Source of the DNA: Phorcus lineatus
Lineage: Eukaryota; Mollusca; Gastropoda; Trochida; Trochidae
Reading direction: 5' to 3'
DNA: 64,000 nt
NCBI GenBank assembly: GCA_921293015.1
Contig: OV121089.1
Location: 41,650,520 to 41,714,519, forward strand
Positions 46,641 through 59,298 of this stretch are shown here, one piece after another (position 1 is the stretch's first letter; every line of letters begins with the position of its first letter). Made by a program: the position numbers and the translations under genes. Below the pieces are notes generated by a model, which had not been told where the DNA came from, did not search any database, and saw nothing but the letters and a program-made list of their open reading frames with translations.

Positions 46641-47393
46641 ACCTACTTAGTTCTTTGACATCTGACTTTGTTACTTGTCTATTTGAGCAAATATTTGATT
46701 ATATTTAGTTTAAAGTTTTGCTAAAATGAAAATTTTTCCGAACATTGTAGTCTGAGGTTTTCATTTTAACTGAATTTAAAAAAACCCATAAAAATATGTT
46801 GTAATTTAGTTTTTCGGCGGTGTTCGTGTTTTCACAACACTTTTGGCTGAAGAAAAATTACTTTCTATGGTTTGGCTGATATATCATCAAATGATCAGCA
46901 AATCATTCAAATTCATTCCATGATAGAACTTTAATCTCCAGTAAAAGAAGGCACACTAACAGTTGCAATACATTGAGTATGTTGATCGGTGCTTATTAAT
47001 CTTATACCGTAGCATTTTGGATATTGCAAAATTTGGCATCAACAGTGCCTTTGAAAAAGGTATTTTATTTTGAAATCCACGCCATTGAAACATTTTTCTT
47101 TTTTCTTTAGACCTTCAAAATCAATGTTGGGATTGCTGCGCACCGAACCCATTCTTCAAAGTATTTACATTCAAACTTACTTTTTAGACAAATGTGCTTT
47201 GGGAAATATAATGCTAAAATGAGGTATCTAAACTTCCCACTTTCATAAAAGTTTGGTTTTCGGTATGCATGTAATACGACTATTTGTTCAGGTAGAAGAA
47301 AACCTATTTGCTTTACCGCCAAACTAAACAGTGGGAGTAAGTAGGTGTTAAATGAGCTTTGCAGTAGAGGAGAAATTGGTATAGACATAGAAA

Positions 47394-47510
47394 GTGACAG
47401 ATCTCATTACACTAGATTTAGAACAGGAAGAAGACTGCTCGACGCGATTAAAAGAAGCATTGTCTTTGATGATTCTCACCAATGATGCTAATGGAAAAAG
47501 TCTTAAATAG
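47394..47510 (+). other. Conserved coding-like block, copy 1
   Basis: Reads VTDLITLDLEQEEDCSTRLK, then EALSLMILTNDANGKSLK and a stop. Copy 2 (62954 on) reads VTDLVTIDLEQEEDCSKRLK, then KALSLMILTINANGKKS and stays open. The block is much better conserved than its flanks and several changes are conservative. It may be an exon of an unrecognised gene present in both segments, or part of an element. Confidence 0.3.
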
Positions 47511-48003
47511 CACATTCACATGTTTCAGTTAAATAGGAAAAACATTTAACATACAGTAACCCATCTGATGCATATTTGATTATCCTTTAGCACGGAACGT
47601 TAATTCTTTCTTGTAGGCTATGCTGTGATAGTTTTACAATGTCTCCTAATCTACAATCCTAATTTACAAGAAAACGTTTGATGTGGCGTCTGCGTGTCAG
47701 TCTTGGTGAGTCGCTGCAGAGAGGCACACTAGTGTTTACCGATAATCGGTAGTCATAATAATTGTTGTCTTAGAAATATTTACAGATGAAATTTAAGAGT
47801 AACAATAGCAAAAAAGCACACATCATCAAGATAAGTGGCTATGACATGATAGTTAAAGATTTACATTTTTAAACAGCACGAACATTGGAAGGAGAACTTG
47901 AGACATCAAAAAATAAAACGTCGAAACAACAACAATAATAAAGAAAATTTAAACTATGCAGTAACAAAGCATTAGTATGTTGTTTTGTAAAGTCAAGAAC
48001 CAG

Positions 48004-48849
48004 GGGCGATATTTATCAAACAACTAAGTCGAAACTTAAGTTTTGACTTAAGTTTTTATTTTTTGACTTAGCCAAGTCGAAAACTTAAGTCAGTATTCAC
48101 AAATTGACTAAGTAAAAAACTTAGCTCAGTCTGCGAGAAAAACTTAAGTCAATTTCATAGTATGCGCGCGAATGGTTTTTAGGGGGAATCCCATGACGTA
48201 AACATCCCTGTTAAAGTATATCGGCAGACGATTTGTCACTTGGATTATGTCGGATGGTAAAAACGACGCTGATGCCTCGTTATATTATCATGTGTTGTGG
48301 GAAACTGGATAAATTTTCTGACAAAATGTGCGGCCGAAAACACATCAAGGGTTTGAGCAATAATTCTTGAGATTGTTGGCTGACTAAGACCATGGTCGTC
48401 TGAATTACAGAGTTGAAACTTTCCAGTTGCAAGATATCTCAATAATATTAGTACCTTCTGTATAGTGGTGACTGCCTTGCTTCTGTGTGTGGTGGGACAT
48501 AACACTTGGTCAACCAAACCGCAAATAAACAAGATCGAACCTCTGTCAAAACGGTATCGGGAAACTAATTCATCATCACTTAGGTTGTTTAATTAACACA
48601 TCTTCTCGTTGATTAGACGCCGAGCAGCCATTTTGTTTTCTTTCAATAATGACTTAAGTCAGATTTTCTTAGTTAAGCCTGCAAGGAGGCAGTCTTAATA
48701 TTTAAGTCAAAAAATGCTGAAACTTAAGTCTAAGTTTTTGGATAAATTTGACTTAAGTTAAAAAACTTAAGTCTAAAAATAACAAAAACTAAGTTTTTTT
48801 TCAAACTTAAGTTTATTTACAGACTTAAGTTGCTTGATAAATACCGCCC
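48004..48849 (-). mobile_element. Truncated PIF/Harbinger transposon
   Basis: GGGCGATATTTATCAAACAA opens it and GTTGCTTGATAAATACCGCCC mirrors this at the right. CAG flanks both ends (48001-48003 and 48850-48852), matching the 3-bp TWA/CWG target duplication of PIF/Harbinger. The sub-terminal parts are filled with ACTTAAGT / AACTTAAGTC repeats. It carries the N-terminal part of a Harbinger transposase on the minus strand and lacks the catalytic core, so it is non-autonomous. Confidence 0.85.
48245..48631 (-). pseudogene. Harbinger (HARBI1-like) transposase N terminus
   Basis: Begins MAARRLINEKMC, then one in-frame stop (48593-48595). It continues LSDDELVSRYRFDRGSILFI, TIQKVLILLRYLATGKFQL, and HGLSQPTISRIIAQTL, then FVRKFIQFPTTHD before ending at 48245. 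These are the conserved N-terminal blocks of PIF/Harbinger nuclease-type transposases, including the LATG and SQPTISR signatures. The DDE catalytic residues, which lie further on, are missing. The full protein would be about three times longer. Confidence 0.85.
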
Positions 48850-48852
48850 CAG

Positions 48853-50693
48853 GACCGGTATTCACAAAACTTCTTAGAATTTTCTTAGTTTTATACTTAA
48901 GATTCCTTAAGAATTCTTAACTTTAAGAAATATCTTAAATTTCCTCTTAAGTCCATTTAAGAAAAAATCTTAGCAGAATAATCGTTAAAATTCTAAGAAT
49001 TAACTAAGGAGAAAACAACTTGCATTGTGGGAAGAGTAGTACATGAAAAAACACTGTTTAGAGGCTATTTCATGACATAATGGAAATCCCCTAATCTATT
49101 TATAACAACAAATGTTTGCTCTCCTTGTTAAAAAGGTAAAAAAAACGCAAAGAAAGACGGACAAGCCATTAAAGTTAATCATATATCCTCTTCCATAATT
49201 TTTTCAACTCGAGGTTCTTTTACACTGTTAAAATTAGAATTAGTGTTAGAATTTACGTAGAATAATATTTCAAGATTTATTGGAACGCCTATATTTTCTA
49301 TTTAACCATTCAAGTAAAGAGGAATATATGTACCAATGGTTAATTGGTTTGTATGATTGTCAGTAAAAAAAGAATATATAACCTAAGTTTGTCATATTTT
49401 AAGTGCATATTTGTAATAATTCAAAGATTTTCTCAAGTGAAAATATATTAAATTAAAAAAAATTCAAAATAATAAAACGCTTTAATTATTTGATCATATG
49501 TTTCTTTGAGTCAGCATTGCTTGCTTATTGTTTATACTAATTTAAAGTTTTTATTCTTCAATTTTCTGTTGAGTTAATTTATATATACGTTAGTATTTAA
49601 AGTTATATTTGCAAATATATATGCACAATATCATTTGATTGAAAAATAATACAAACTTCATATATGTACAGTTGTACATTGAAATAATTAAAAATAATTT
49701 TATGTAATAATGTAGAATTTTAATATATATCCACAATACAAGATACATATGGCTAGAAAAACCATCACTTCCTAGATTCTTTTTTGATTGCTATTAAGTT
49801 TACTAATAAAATAATAAATATATAACAGAATTGGGAAAAACAATAGCTTGAACATTTTTTGCAAGATTTTTTCTGAAAAACTTTTGAATTGGGAAAAGAA
49901 TTATGATGAAAGTGCATAAAGTTTAGAAAATATTTTTACACAAATAATTAAGATTACATATCAAAATAATTAGGTCTCAATTTCAAATAAATTCAATGAG
50001 TATGAAATAAATTTTTCTCAATCAATTCATTAAAATGTAAAATATTCATATTTGTGTATAAATTTCATATTAATTTCAGCTTTTAATTTCTAAATAAAGC
50101 ACAACAAATATGAAGTTATATGTACACAAATATATACACATTATCAATATCAATTTCACAGGGGGAGCATCTCATATGAAGTGTCAATTTGCTTAGCAGA
50201 AGACATTTTCACAGTGCTATGTGTTCATAATGTCATTCGCCCCAAAATAAATGAAAAGTTTGAATTATTAGTTATTTAGGCTAGATTCAAATATTTGCAT
50301 ATTATTTTATATCATTAGTTATTGTCAAAATGATTTCAAGGTATATTTTAAGCAATAAATTATGACAGATATTCTGTCACAAGTGTACAACAGACAAAAT
50401 TAACAATCTCGTTGAGATTTAATCATTTATAAGACAACAAAAGCATTGCAAAGTTTTCAGTGAGGAAGGCATAGTTTCTGCCGGCGGCCATTTTATTTGA
50501 TTTAAGAATTTTCTTAGGTAGTTAAGTGTCCTCATGAGGTTACTTAAAGTTAAGAAAAAATCTAAGTACAAAGTGCCGTTTCTAAGAAATTTCTTTAAAG
50601 TTAAGAACGTTGTTACGGAAACTAAGAATTTTTAGTGGACTTAAGAATTCTTAAGGCCTGAGAAAATTCTTAGAAGTTTTGTGAATACCGGCC
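48853..50693. mobile_element. 1.84-kb non-autonomous Harbinger-type element
   Basis: GACCGGTATTCACAAAACTT at the left is inverted at the right (AAGTTTTGTGAATACCGGCC), continuing into TTAAGAATTCTTAA-rich sub-terminal repeats. CAG borders both ends (48850-48852, 50694-50696). The left CAG is the same triplet that ends the neighbouring element. The interior is very AT-rich with no meaningful open frame. Confidence 0.8.
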
Positions 50694-51250
50694 CAGATCC
50701 TAAGACACTTTAGAAATATCTTGTCATGTGATGAGCCTCATATCGTTTCAACAACAAGATGACAAATTAAATGTCATTTGACTCTTTTCCTTCCATAGAA
50801 CTGAAATAATACCCTTATTTTATTCAAATCACCAACAGATTCAAGTCATGCAACGATATCAAGTGTGATATTCACATAAAAAAGGATTAAATGCTTGTGT
50901 AAGAGAATTTTACGGAAAATTGGTACAATAATAATGTCCTCAGACGTCAATTGAACCTAGTTATGGACCGACAGACCGAGGGAGTTGTTCGCGTATGATT
51001 ACGCTAATACGCATAGAACATAATTCACGGCCAAACTCGCCTAATATAAAATCTTCAATGGCCTTTCCAAGCACAAGAAATACACCACTATAGAACACCA
51101 ACTGAATAAACTCGGGCGACGCCACGTAAACGTCTCAGCATAGGTAGCCATCTCATTGCGGTTACAGTGGAATCTCTTATTTATCAAATCATTTCAGAAG
51201 GGATGCCTAACAAAAGTACTGACTTTGACACCATCTTGTTGATTAATGAG

Positions 51251-52150
51251 AATAAAGACATATCAACAAATAGTGATGTCGTGTTGGCAAATTTTTGTCT
51301 ATATATATGTGACCCCCCTTATTATCATATTGATCAGCAATAACTTCTTAAAAATTGGTTTTTGCTTTTAATATTTTGAAGAATGTGTCATGTTATAATG
51401 GTGTAAAAAAGCATAGGCTTATCCTGCCATTTAAGATACGTTTTGGATAGAGCTTGTATAGCCTTTGCATAGCTATTGCCATTCCATAAGCCATGTATTA
51501 CTGATTGCATTTTATAACCCTTCTCTCTGATTTCTATTTTATGCTTTCGACTGAAATGTACCGTAACCTCCATATTTGTCTATGAGAATGATCATATTCC
51601 ACTGATCTATGTAAATGTTAAGGGACTCAGTTAACATTGAAATGTTAGGGTTACTGACAAGCTTTACAAAAAACGAAAACTTGTCATAAACGTTTTATAA
51701 TGCTTTAATTTTCATCAATTAATTTTCATGTAATGCGTTAATGCGAGTTTTGGCATCTATATAAGAAAATATAATTTAAACCTTATGTATTTATAAGATG
51801 TGTACATCCTTGGAGAACATTGCATCATGCTGTACACTTTTCATTCATATCTATGTAAACTTTGTAAACTGTAACTGGGATATGTACTTATTCTAATCTA
51901 AGCTAAAAAAATGAGTATACATTTTGTCTAGCTGTTTTTTTATAAGTAGAGCCAGTAAAATCGTTGCTATAGCTAGAGAGTCCACCATTGGAAAACCTTA
52001 CCTATCTCAAAATCTAAACAATGGCTTTCTTTCAGGGGTTTCGCACAGTCTTTTAAGGTGCACGTAAGAGTAGATAAAGTATTTTATAAACTATCCTATG
52101 ACATCAAAATTACTTCACTTTCTCTATTGGACGATGAATGTCAGCCAACC
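51251..52150. other. No recognisable gene
   Basis: AT-rich spacer between the duplicated segment and the MITE; nothing supported. Confidence 0.45.
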
Positions 52151-52152
52151 TA

Positions 52153-52755
52153 CAGCTGCATACCGAAAGTTTGTTCACATACCACTGAATCGTAGTGCAA
52201 ATATCATGTAATTTGGGTTTCAGCAAGATTGACAAGGGATCACCCACTGTCCATGTGTGAAATAGCCATTCTTGATCTCACTTTGGCATTATTTGGTCAC
52301 TCGTGCAAAAATTCGAATTTTGGCATATTGATATAGACAGAAGGGGTCACATTTTCGAAGATTCGATTTCGTTAAATGTCGAATAAAGTGTTCCATATCG
52401 ACTCTCTGAGATTAAAACCAAGATAATCACATTGACTTTGTGCTAAGAAACAAACGTGACTAATTTTTAAAGAAGTTGATAAGTTTAAACGGATTTTATG
52501 GAGAAAAATAATAAAATAAGTGTTTTCGGAATTTCGACCCCTGGTCACTTTAATGACCTGCCAAAATTGTTACGGGAAATTGTGGGGTACGATAAACCTT
52601 TGCCATAAAGAAGAATGGATCTGCATATGTGTATTGAAAATTCAATATTATACGTTTCTTTCTCGCAACGCTACGATACCTCAAAGGCATCTCAAATTAC
52701 ATGATAATTGCACTAGTTTATTCAGGTATGTGAACAAACTTTTGCCATGCAGCTG
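52153..52755. mobile_element. TA-flanked MITE, copy 2
   Basis: CAGCTGCATACCGAAAGTTT and its inverted end AAACTTTTGCCATGCAGCTG, with TA on both sides (52151-52152, 52756-52757). Long, close similarity to 35705-36323 throughout. The 85-codon frame starting inside it is not a gene. Confidence 0.87.
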
Positions 52756-52979
52756 TATTTCTGAAAGTATAATGTGACAAAGCTTTCTTGTGTAATTTTA
52801 TGGTTTGGGAATAAACAAACATGATATAAAAATCCTTTTATTCTTTTTCGGTTGTTTTAACTTTAAATTATAAATATCAACCCATTTATGTCCCATCCTT
52901 AGATCATAAGGAACCTTATTTATGATATATGACTTAAACTTATTAAGTTTCAGTAACTGGGTGTGATCATAAAATCTGC

Positions 52980-54075
52980 TTTGGTTTTATTGAATATAAA
53001 ACATTTCAACACTTTGAAAAGGTTTTTGGATCAACACACATAAACAGGTTATTTCGATTATATTTAATATTTCCTAAAGGCAATTAAGCAATTTATGACT
53101 ATCTGTACAGCTCAGTTTACTTTCTACTTCCGGAAACTGAAGCAAAACTGTGATTGGTTAAAAAAGATTCATTTCAGTTTTTTCTTTGGAAGCGAAATAA
53201 GTTCTTAAAATCATGACCAGTTGATGGAAAACAAATTATGTACAGGCAACATTTATACTGCAACAAGAAGTGAACTTTGCTCTTTTTTATTTTTAAACAT
53301 TATATAAACATATATGTAGGAATATTTACTTTCTAAAAGCAATTATCATATATCTTTATGACTAATGGTGCGATGAGTTTCGGGGCAATGATGGGACATT
53401 TTACATGGAGTAGTTACAACAGTTTGTAATTTCAATGGTAAAAACCACCAAGGTGTCTTCTCAGTGATTAATATACAGAACTCACTTTTAAAAAATGCCC
53501 GAATTATATTGTTCACTTTAAATAATAATTGGTGGGTGTAATCATCTCAACTTTTGATTTATTTCCAAAAAATAATAATAAAACATAAAATAAAACATTT
53601 CAACGCTATAAAACGAACTTTTTTTTATCAACACACGTTGAGTATAGTTGATATTTCCTTAGGCTTTTTACCGACTAATGACTATCAGTACAGCTCAGAT
53701 TATTTCCTTCCTCAGGAAACTGAAACAAACTTCGTTTATTTAAGAAAGGCGTCAAGTTTTTCAATTGGAATCAAAACATTTTTAGAAAGTAACGGCTGTT
53801 TATTTCTGCAGACAAAATTTATAATGCTACAAGCAGTGGTGAAGAAAAAGGTTTGCTCTTTTACTTTTAAGGTTACATAAACAAAATAATATTTAATTAT
53901 TTCTCCGCAATTACCATACATCTTTAAGTCTAATGGTGCAATGAAGCTCGGGGGAAAACTGTACTGATTACACACTTATAGCACATCTTAAATGCAACAG
54001 TTCCAACTGAACAGGTTGTTATTTGAATGGCGAAAACCATTGAAGCGCCTTTATGGTGACGTAATATACGTAATA
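52980..54075. repeat. Tandem duplication, about 600-bp period
   Basis: 52983-53476 and 53583-54070 share ordered diverged blocks: AAAACATTTCAAC, ATCAACACAC, GTACAGCTCAG, GGAAACTGAA, GAAAAACC-like and CTAATGGTGC. The second copy has a 108-codon frame (53554-53880) that the first copy does not keep open, so it is probably not coding. Confidence 0.65.
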
Positions 54076-55296
54076 TATAATGGCTTAAACTTTGTTATTG
54101 TTTTGTTGAGAGTTTAAAGGCAATTTGTAATCATGATCAAATGAAATAACGAGGCTTATCATCAGTTCAATGAAAGACAGGACAATCGTCAATCCTATCA
54201 CATCACTATAACACCTTACTGGAAATTCAATCACATTCTTCTTTATAGGGTAGCCAACAAGATACTTAAGGAACGTTGAGACCTCTTTTCGCTCACTTGA
54301 CACGGCAATCTGGCTGTACAGTACTCGTTCACCTATGCAACAAACATTGTTGATTTGATTCACGTAGGCATCTTGACCTTAGGTTTTGAAGGTCGTCTCA
54401 AGGTAAAAATCTGAAAGTATTGTTCTTGAACGTTTTTACTATTTTTTCCAGGTAACTTATTAAAACGAGCTGTTTTCCTTCCTACAAAACAGCGTATGTA
54501 CAATTGTGATTAGTTTCATATGCGTTATTGACTTGGAAATTCATCTACAAGGTCAAATCTAGGTCAAATGGCCGAATTATGATGCCTGACATATTTTTTG
54601 TTATCCTAAAAGCTTTGAAATTCCTGTACATTGAATATTTTAATGACTTATATCTAAATATGGGATACAACAATTCATGAGTATAATACGGACACACCTT
54701 AATAGTTACAAAATACTTAATTTATTGGCAAATTTGCTGATACATCAATGTTGGAAACGGTACAAAGTTCCTCTGCTCTGTCAGCTAATCCTTTTGCCAT
54801 ACAAATGGATGATGGTTGTTGTTATGACAAAAAGTCTGGGACTACTTTTCCTAACAAACGACATATTTTGGACATGAAGAAACCTTTCAGTTACATAATG
54901 TATCTGACTTTATTCTCGAAAGGCGGTTTGACCCTATTACTTTGTAATTATCAGCTGATAAATGAGAAGGTTTGACATTATTTCAAGAAGGTTGTAAGGA
55001 TATCCTGTATTATCAAACATGCCTAAAAATGTCGTGTAAACAGGTGGGAAACTTATCTCAATAGTTATCATTTATCATTTTAATAACGGGTTTTCGATTC
55101 AAATATCATTTTACTATTTTCTGGGTTTTGTTTACTTTTCTAGAATACGTTGAACTTTCAAGACCCTTGACTGAACAAAATCAAAGTTTGGGAACGTTCT
55201 CTAACGTAATCCGTCATTGCCTCTTAAAATTCAGTAAACTGAAGTGAAATATTGTTTTCTGAATAATGACTATTTAGGAAAAAGATGGTCAGCTCA

Positions 55297-55460
55297 TCAT
55301 TGTGTGGGAAGGGGTTTGTGTCCATATGACGACGCCGCTGGTTGTTCTGCGAGGAAATCTGACTGGCCAGCGATACATTGATGAGTACTGAGACCTATCC
55401 TTTCATCCAACAACAGCCAAGACTATTGATATTGCAACACGACAACGCAAGACCTCACAC
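55297..55460 (+). pseudogene. Tc1-like transposase fragment
   Basis: Reads IIVWEGVCVHMTTPLVVLRG, then NLTGQRYIDEY and, after a frame change, HDNARPHTA. These are the central blocks of a Tc1 transposase around the second catalytic Asp. The rest is missing. It differs from the 26-27.8 kb copy. Confidence 0.7.
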
Positions 55461-56316
55461 TGCCTAATTTAATGAGTCCTGACATTTTGTGACATTGCAA
55501 TCATTAAAAATCTTTTTAAAATTTCAAATGAAAAAGGTTCACATTTAAACAAACTAATCAATCATATCTGTCTTAAAACTTAAAAAACACTTTTTGCAGT
55601 ATCAGATTATGTTATTTCTCGACTTCAAAGAGAGCATTTGGGAACTATCCTGTTTATTTAGCAAATGACCAAATATGCAATTGCAATTTCTCGCATCAAT
55701 GCTTTTGATCAAATGATCAAACAAACTAAAAATTAACAAATACTAAAACTTTAAAAAAGTTTAACAAAAATAATACATGAAATATAATACGTGAACAAGT
55801 GAATACTGTTAACACCATGTTAACTTTTAAGATTTGTTTGCAATCGGTTATCACTTTCATTATGAAACTTGTATTATGATTCCTGCTGATAGTCATGTAC
55901 CTCAAAGTCTTATTTTTTTTTATTAAAAACGTTAATATACAGACATTAAGATAAAACAAGGCTGACAGAATAATAGTAATACTGAGGAAGTGATATTGAA
56001 TTGAAATTAAAAATTAGATTTCTTTGACATGTCTATCTGAGAAGAAATATTGGAAACACGATGTTAATATGTTTTATTAAAGTATTAGGTATTATTTATA
56101 AATTTTTACATGGATTTGATACGTGCTGCCAAAGAATCATTTTTGCTGATTTAAGTCAAAACATCTAACTCCACCTGCATATTCATCCTTGTATGCCAAG
56201 TCAGTGAAACCCTTTAAAGAATGGAAAAAAGACTTTGCTTTTCTGATTTACCAAGATCAAGCTTTATCTCCTTGAAGATATCGTTTTGACAGTAGATTAT
56301 GAACAATGCCCTGTTA

Positions 56317-56475
56317 CATAGAGAATACTAAACGAATGGTAATGTGATAGCATTTTTATGCAACGAGCGAATGGAATTTGGTATCAAACGAACGAAAGTG
56401 AGGCTGATACCAAATTCCATCACGAGTTGCATGAAAATGTTATCACATTACCATGAGTTTAGTTTTTTATTTATC
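56317..56475 (+). repeat. Hairpin of module G
   Basis: The longest arms in the family, about 58 bases: CTAAACGAATGGTAATGTGA through TTTGGTATCA against TGATACCAAATTCCATC through CATTACCATGAGTTTAG. The left edge is TAGAGAATACTAAACG and the right edge runs into TTTTTTATTTATCACTC. The centre reads AACGAACGAAAGTGAGG. Confidence 0.88.
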
Positions 56476-57474
56476 ACTCATCCCCACCTATCAATATTTT
56501 TGATAAATTAATCGTCAAAACAACAGCTGATCGCGGAACCGGCGTAAGAATATCAATGAGTCAAACAAAACACAGAACAGAATAGTTCGGTAATTGTTGG
56601 GTGTCTACATAAGTGAGTCGCCTAAAAACATGAAAAAAAATCATTTTGGTGAACAATTATTTCATTTTCAAGAAATTGATTGATATAACAAATTCTAACA
56701 AGCAACGAAAAATTTCATGCCATTGTGCACTCGATACGTTAGTCGTGACGTCATCGGAATGTGACCTCAAGTCAGTCAGTTTTAAAAAGTTGGCGTAACG
56801 TACAGTGTCAGCAGTTGAGGAGAATTGATAACATTGACATGAATAACAGAATTGTTGATAGAACCCGCAAATTTTGAACTAAGGGAACGGGAGTTTCAAG
56901 ATGTCATGTTCAGATTATCTGCTTGTTGAGGGCGAAGCGACAGGATGGATGGAACAGATGATGGAAGGGTCAGGCTGTATGGCGTGGAACGACCGGCAGA
57001 GAGGGGACGTAACATAAATTGCAACGGCACAGAAGTTGGGCGAGTGATCAAAAGACTATGTGAATGGTGCTGGTATTCAAAAATATGAGAGTGATGATTG
57101 ACACTTGAATATTTTATATTTTTGGATATTCACATCTCGTTCAGAATGCAAAATTTGAAAGTCGCCATTTTCTAACTTGCAAGTCATGTGACGTTCGAAA
57201 GTAGTTCCGTTTGTTCGCACGAGATGGTATCACACATGTGTGTTACCAACTCACTGTTATCTAATGAGTGATCTCACCACGGTTGAGTAATAAAGTCCAG
57301 TTCATGACAGCACAATTGTTTTTCATCATCAAGATATGACATCACAATGATATGACGTCATAAACAGGATGACGTCACAATGCTATGACATCACCGTAGT
57401 AAGGGTCTTAAGGCAGTGCAGTTTTCAGACATATACATTTAACACGGAATCGAAATGAAAAATGATTTTGGATG
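56476..57474. other. Unique middle between hairpins G and H
   Basis: Contains TGACGTCA at 56746-56753 on the G side and CRE sites at 57337-57394 on the H side. No open frame of note and no recognised protein motif. Confidence 0.4.
57337..57394 (-). promoter_or_regulatory. CRE-like cluster of module H
   Basis: TGACGTCA at 57353-57360 and 57370-57377, TGACATCA at 57337 and 57386. It is the reverse complement of the cluster in module A, including the GCATTGTGAYGTCAT spacer type. Confidence 0.55.
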
Positions 57475-57588
57475 ATTAATAGAATCTCCCCTTCGTGTCT
57501 TCTGATATCAAATATATCAACACTCTTTAAATAGAACTCGTGTTGATATATTTGATATCAGAATACACTTTGGTGAGATTCTCTATTT
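57475..57588 (-). repeat. Hairpin of module H
   Basis: GTGTCTTCTGATATCAAATA and its complement, about 45-base arms, bordered by GAATCTCC and GGTGAGATTCTC. It is the inverted, shorter sister of hairpin A at 12676-12826. Confidence 0.85.
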
Positions 57589-58286
57589 GCCACAAACAGT
57601 GTCATATTAACGCAAACATTACCAATATGTACGCACTGTCAGAGAAAGTTTATCAATCCCTAATAAAAAATAGTAGTATTTTCTTTATTCCTTTTGTTTC
57701 CAATACGTAAACATTTAAAACTAACCACATTTGGGACCAGTTCATTATATAAATCCTTGCATAGTAAAAACTCTGTTAACCAGTGTAAGTGGTTTGGGTT
57801 TCTCAAGTTATTATTAAGCCATGTAGATTGGAGAAACATTTCGTTTTAGTTATCTTCAATTATGCTCTTTTGTCTATAACCTTTCCGTGCTTTTAACTTA
57901 TCATCCTTCAACCATAAACAAAATTTAAAATTTTTTCACTAAACCTTTTAGTAAAAAAATCCATGCATTTTGTAAAGTTTTATAAGATTTTTTCTGGGAG
58001 CAACAATGTCATGACAAAAGACCAGTTGAAAATCATACGTTTACTCCAGTTGGCATAATTTTCTTTTCAAATTATAATGTTTGAGCTTGTCAATATTTTC
58101 GTTCGAAGAAAATAATCTTTAGAGGGAAGTAAAAAAAAATATGACGTTGTTTGGTAAACCAGTTTTTAGGGAATCTGTTAATGAGCAGTACTGTTGCCAA
58201 TCAATGTCAAATGTCTATTCTCCATGTTCCCAGGAAGCTATTGATGTCTTCAAGTATTTTATATGACTCATTAATCATGTTTATGC

Positions 58287-58332
58287 GGGGGAGGGGGAGA
58301 CGGGGAGGGGGGGGGGGGGGGGGGGGGGGTGA
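58287..58332. repeat. Poly-G tract
   Basis: G-rich run with more than 20 uninterrupted G near its right end, likely to form G-quadruplex structures. Reading frames across it (poly-Gly or poly-Pro) are artefacts. Confidence 0.9.
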
Positions 58333-59298
58333 GGGTTTGCCATTCAATGTCTAAGTCTTGACAGATTGCATCGTTGTCACCAGCTTTGAGCCAAACCGGA
58401 ATTCCTTCCTCCTTGTCAAAATACATCCCACAATGACATTTTGTGAAAGTATTTATTTTACAAATGTCAGCATATAAAGTATTCTCTTTGGTTATCATCA
58501 GATGCTATAGCTTTCATTTTATTATTTGTCTGATCATACATCAAAAGATATTAGCTAAAAAAAATATTTGATAGAGTGGATAAACTTTATTGCAACTTTG
58601 TGCTTTAGAACGGAAATTAGATAGATCCACTTTTTGAATTTGGATGAAATTGTTTTATAAGTAAAAGATATGAATCTAGCTTATACGTTCAGAAACGAAA
58701 AAAACGTTTTGATGATTTCCTGTTATGCAATGGCCATTGTAACAAAACAATATAGAATTTTGATTACAAACATTGTGTGATCCAAATAGCTACAAATGAA
58801 ATATGTTTTAGTGAATTGGTAAAATTCTACCAAGTTGATGTGTTGGGGAGTTGTTATGTAGGTCGTATTGAAAGAAGGGCAGTAAATTACTAATAGTAGA
58901 ATTTCCAGTTTTAGAAATTATCGAAAAAGTTAACGTCGTTTCATACAATTCTTATCAAGCATCAAGCACCTGAGTTATATTCACACAATATGGCAGGATT
59001 ACTTTATTTTCCGGTAGCATAACAATATCATAATTAAGCAGCGTTTTGCAATAGTTGACCTTTCCTCGAAGAAGTCTAACTAGATTTCGTTCTAAGAACT
59101 ATTCATCACTTCTATCCAGGAAAATAGTTTTTAGGAAAATATCAAAATCACTGTTATGTTTTGTTATCGCAAACTCGAGTTTGAGGAAACGTTGTAATTT
59201 AAATTTCTTGTGACGAAAGCTATTACCCTCCATATTTAAGGTTTGTCCAGTCATAGTCAGAATCTGATTGTTCAAATGAACGTTTGACGATAAACCTA

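Larger units (their letters stand above)
39010..51250. repeat. Large segmental duplication, copy 1
   Basis: Colinear, diverged matches to 54690-63980 occur along the whole length. Examples: 39080/54745, 39415/54966, 41515/55535, 41740/55930, 42719/57663, 43265/58180, 45100/60090, 46500/62300, 47395/62955, 50815/63605 and 51155/63890. Both copies are in the same orientation, so this is a tandem-type duplication. Copy 1 additionally holds module F, two Harbinger-type elements and a truncated SINE. Confidence 0.75.

Noticed and set aside
54085-54363. 92-codon minus-strand frame with a hydrophobic segment
   Set aside because: No family recognised, no partner in the duplicated segment and no splice or promoter support.
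58151-58498. Gly-rich and Pro-rich frames on opposite strands
   Set aside because: Produced by the poly-G tract.
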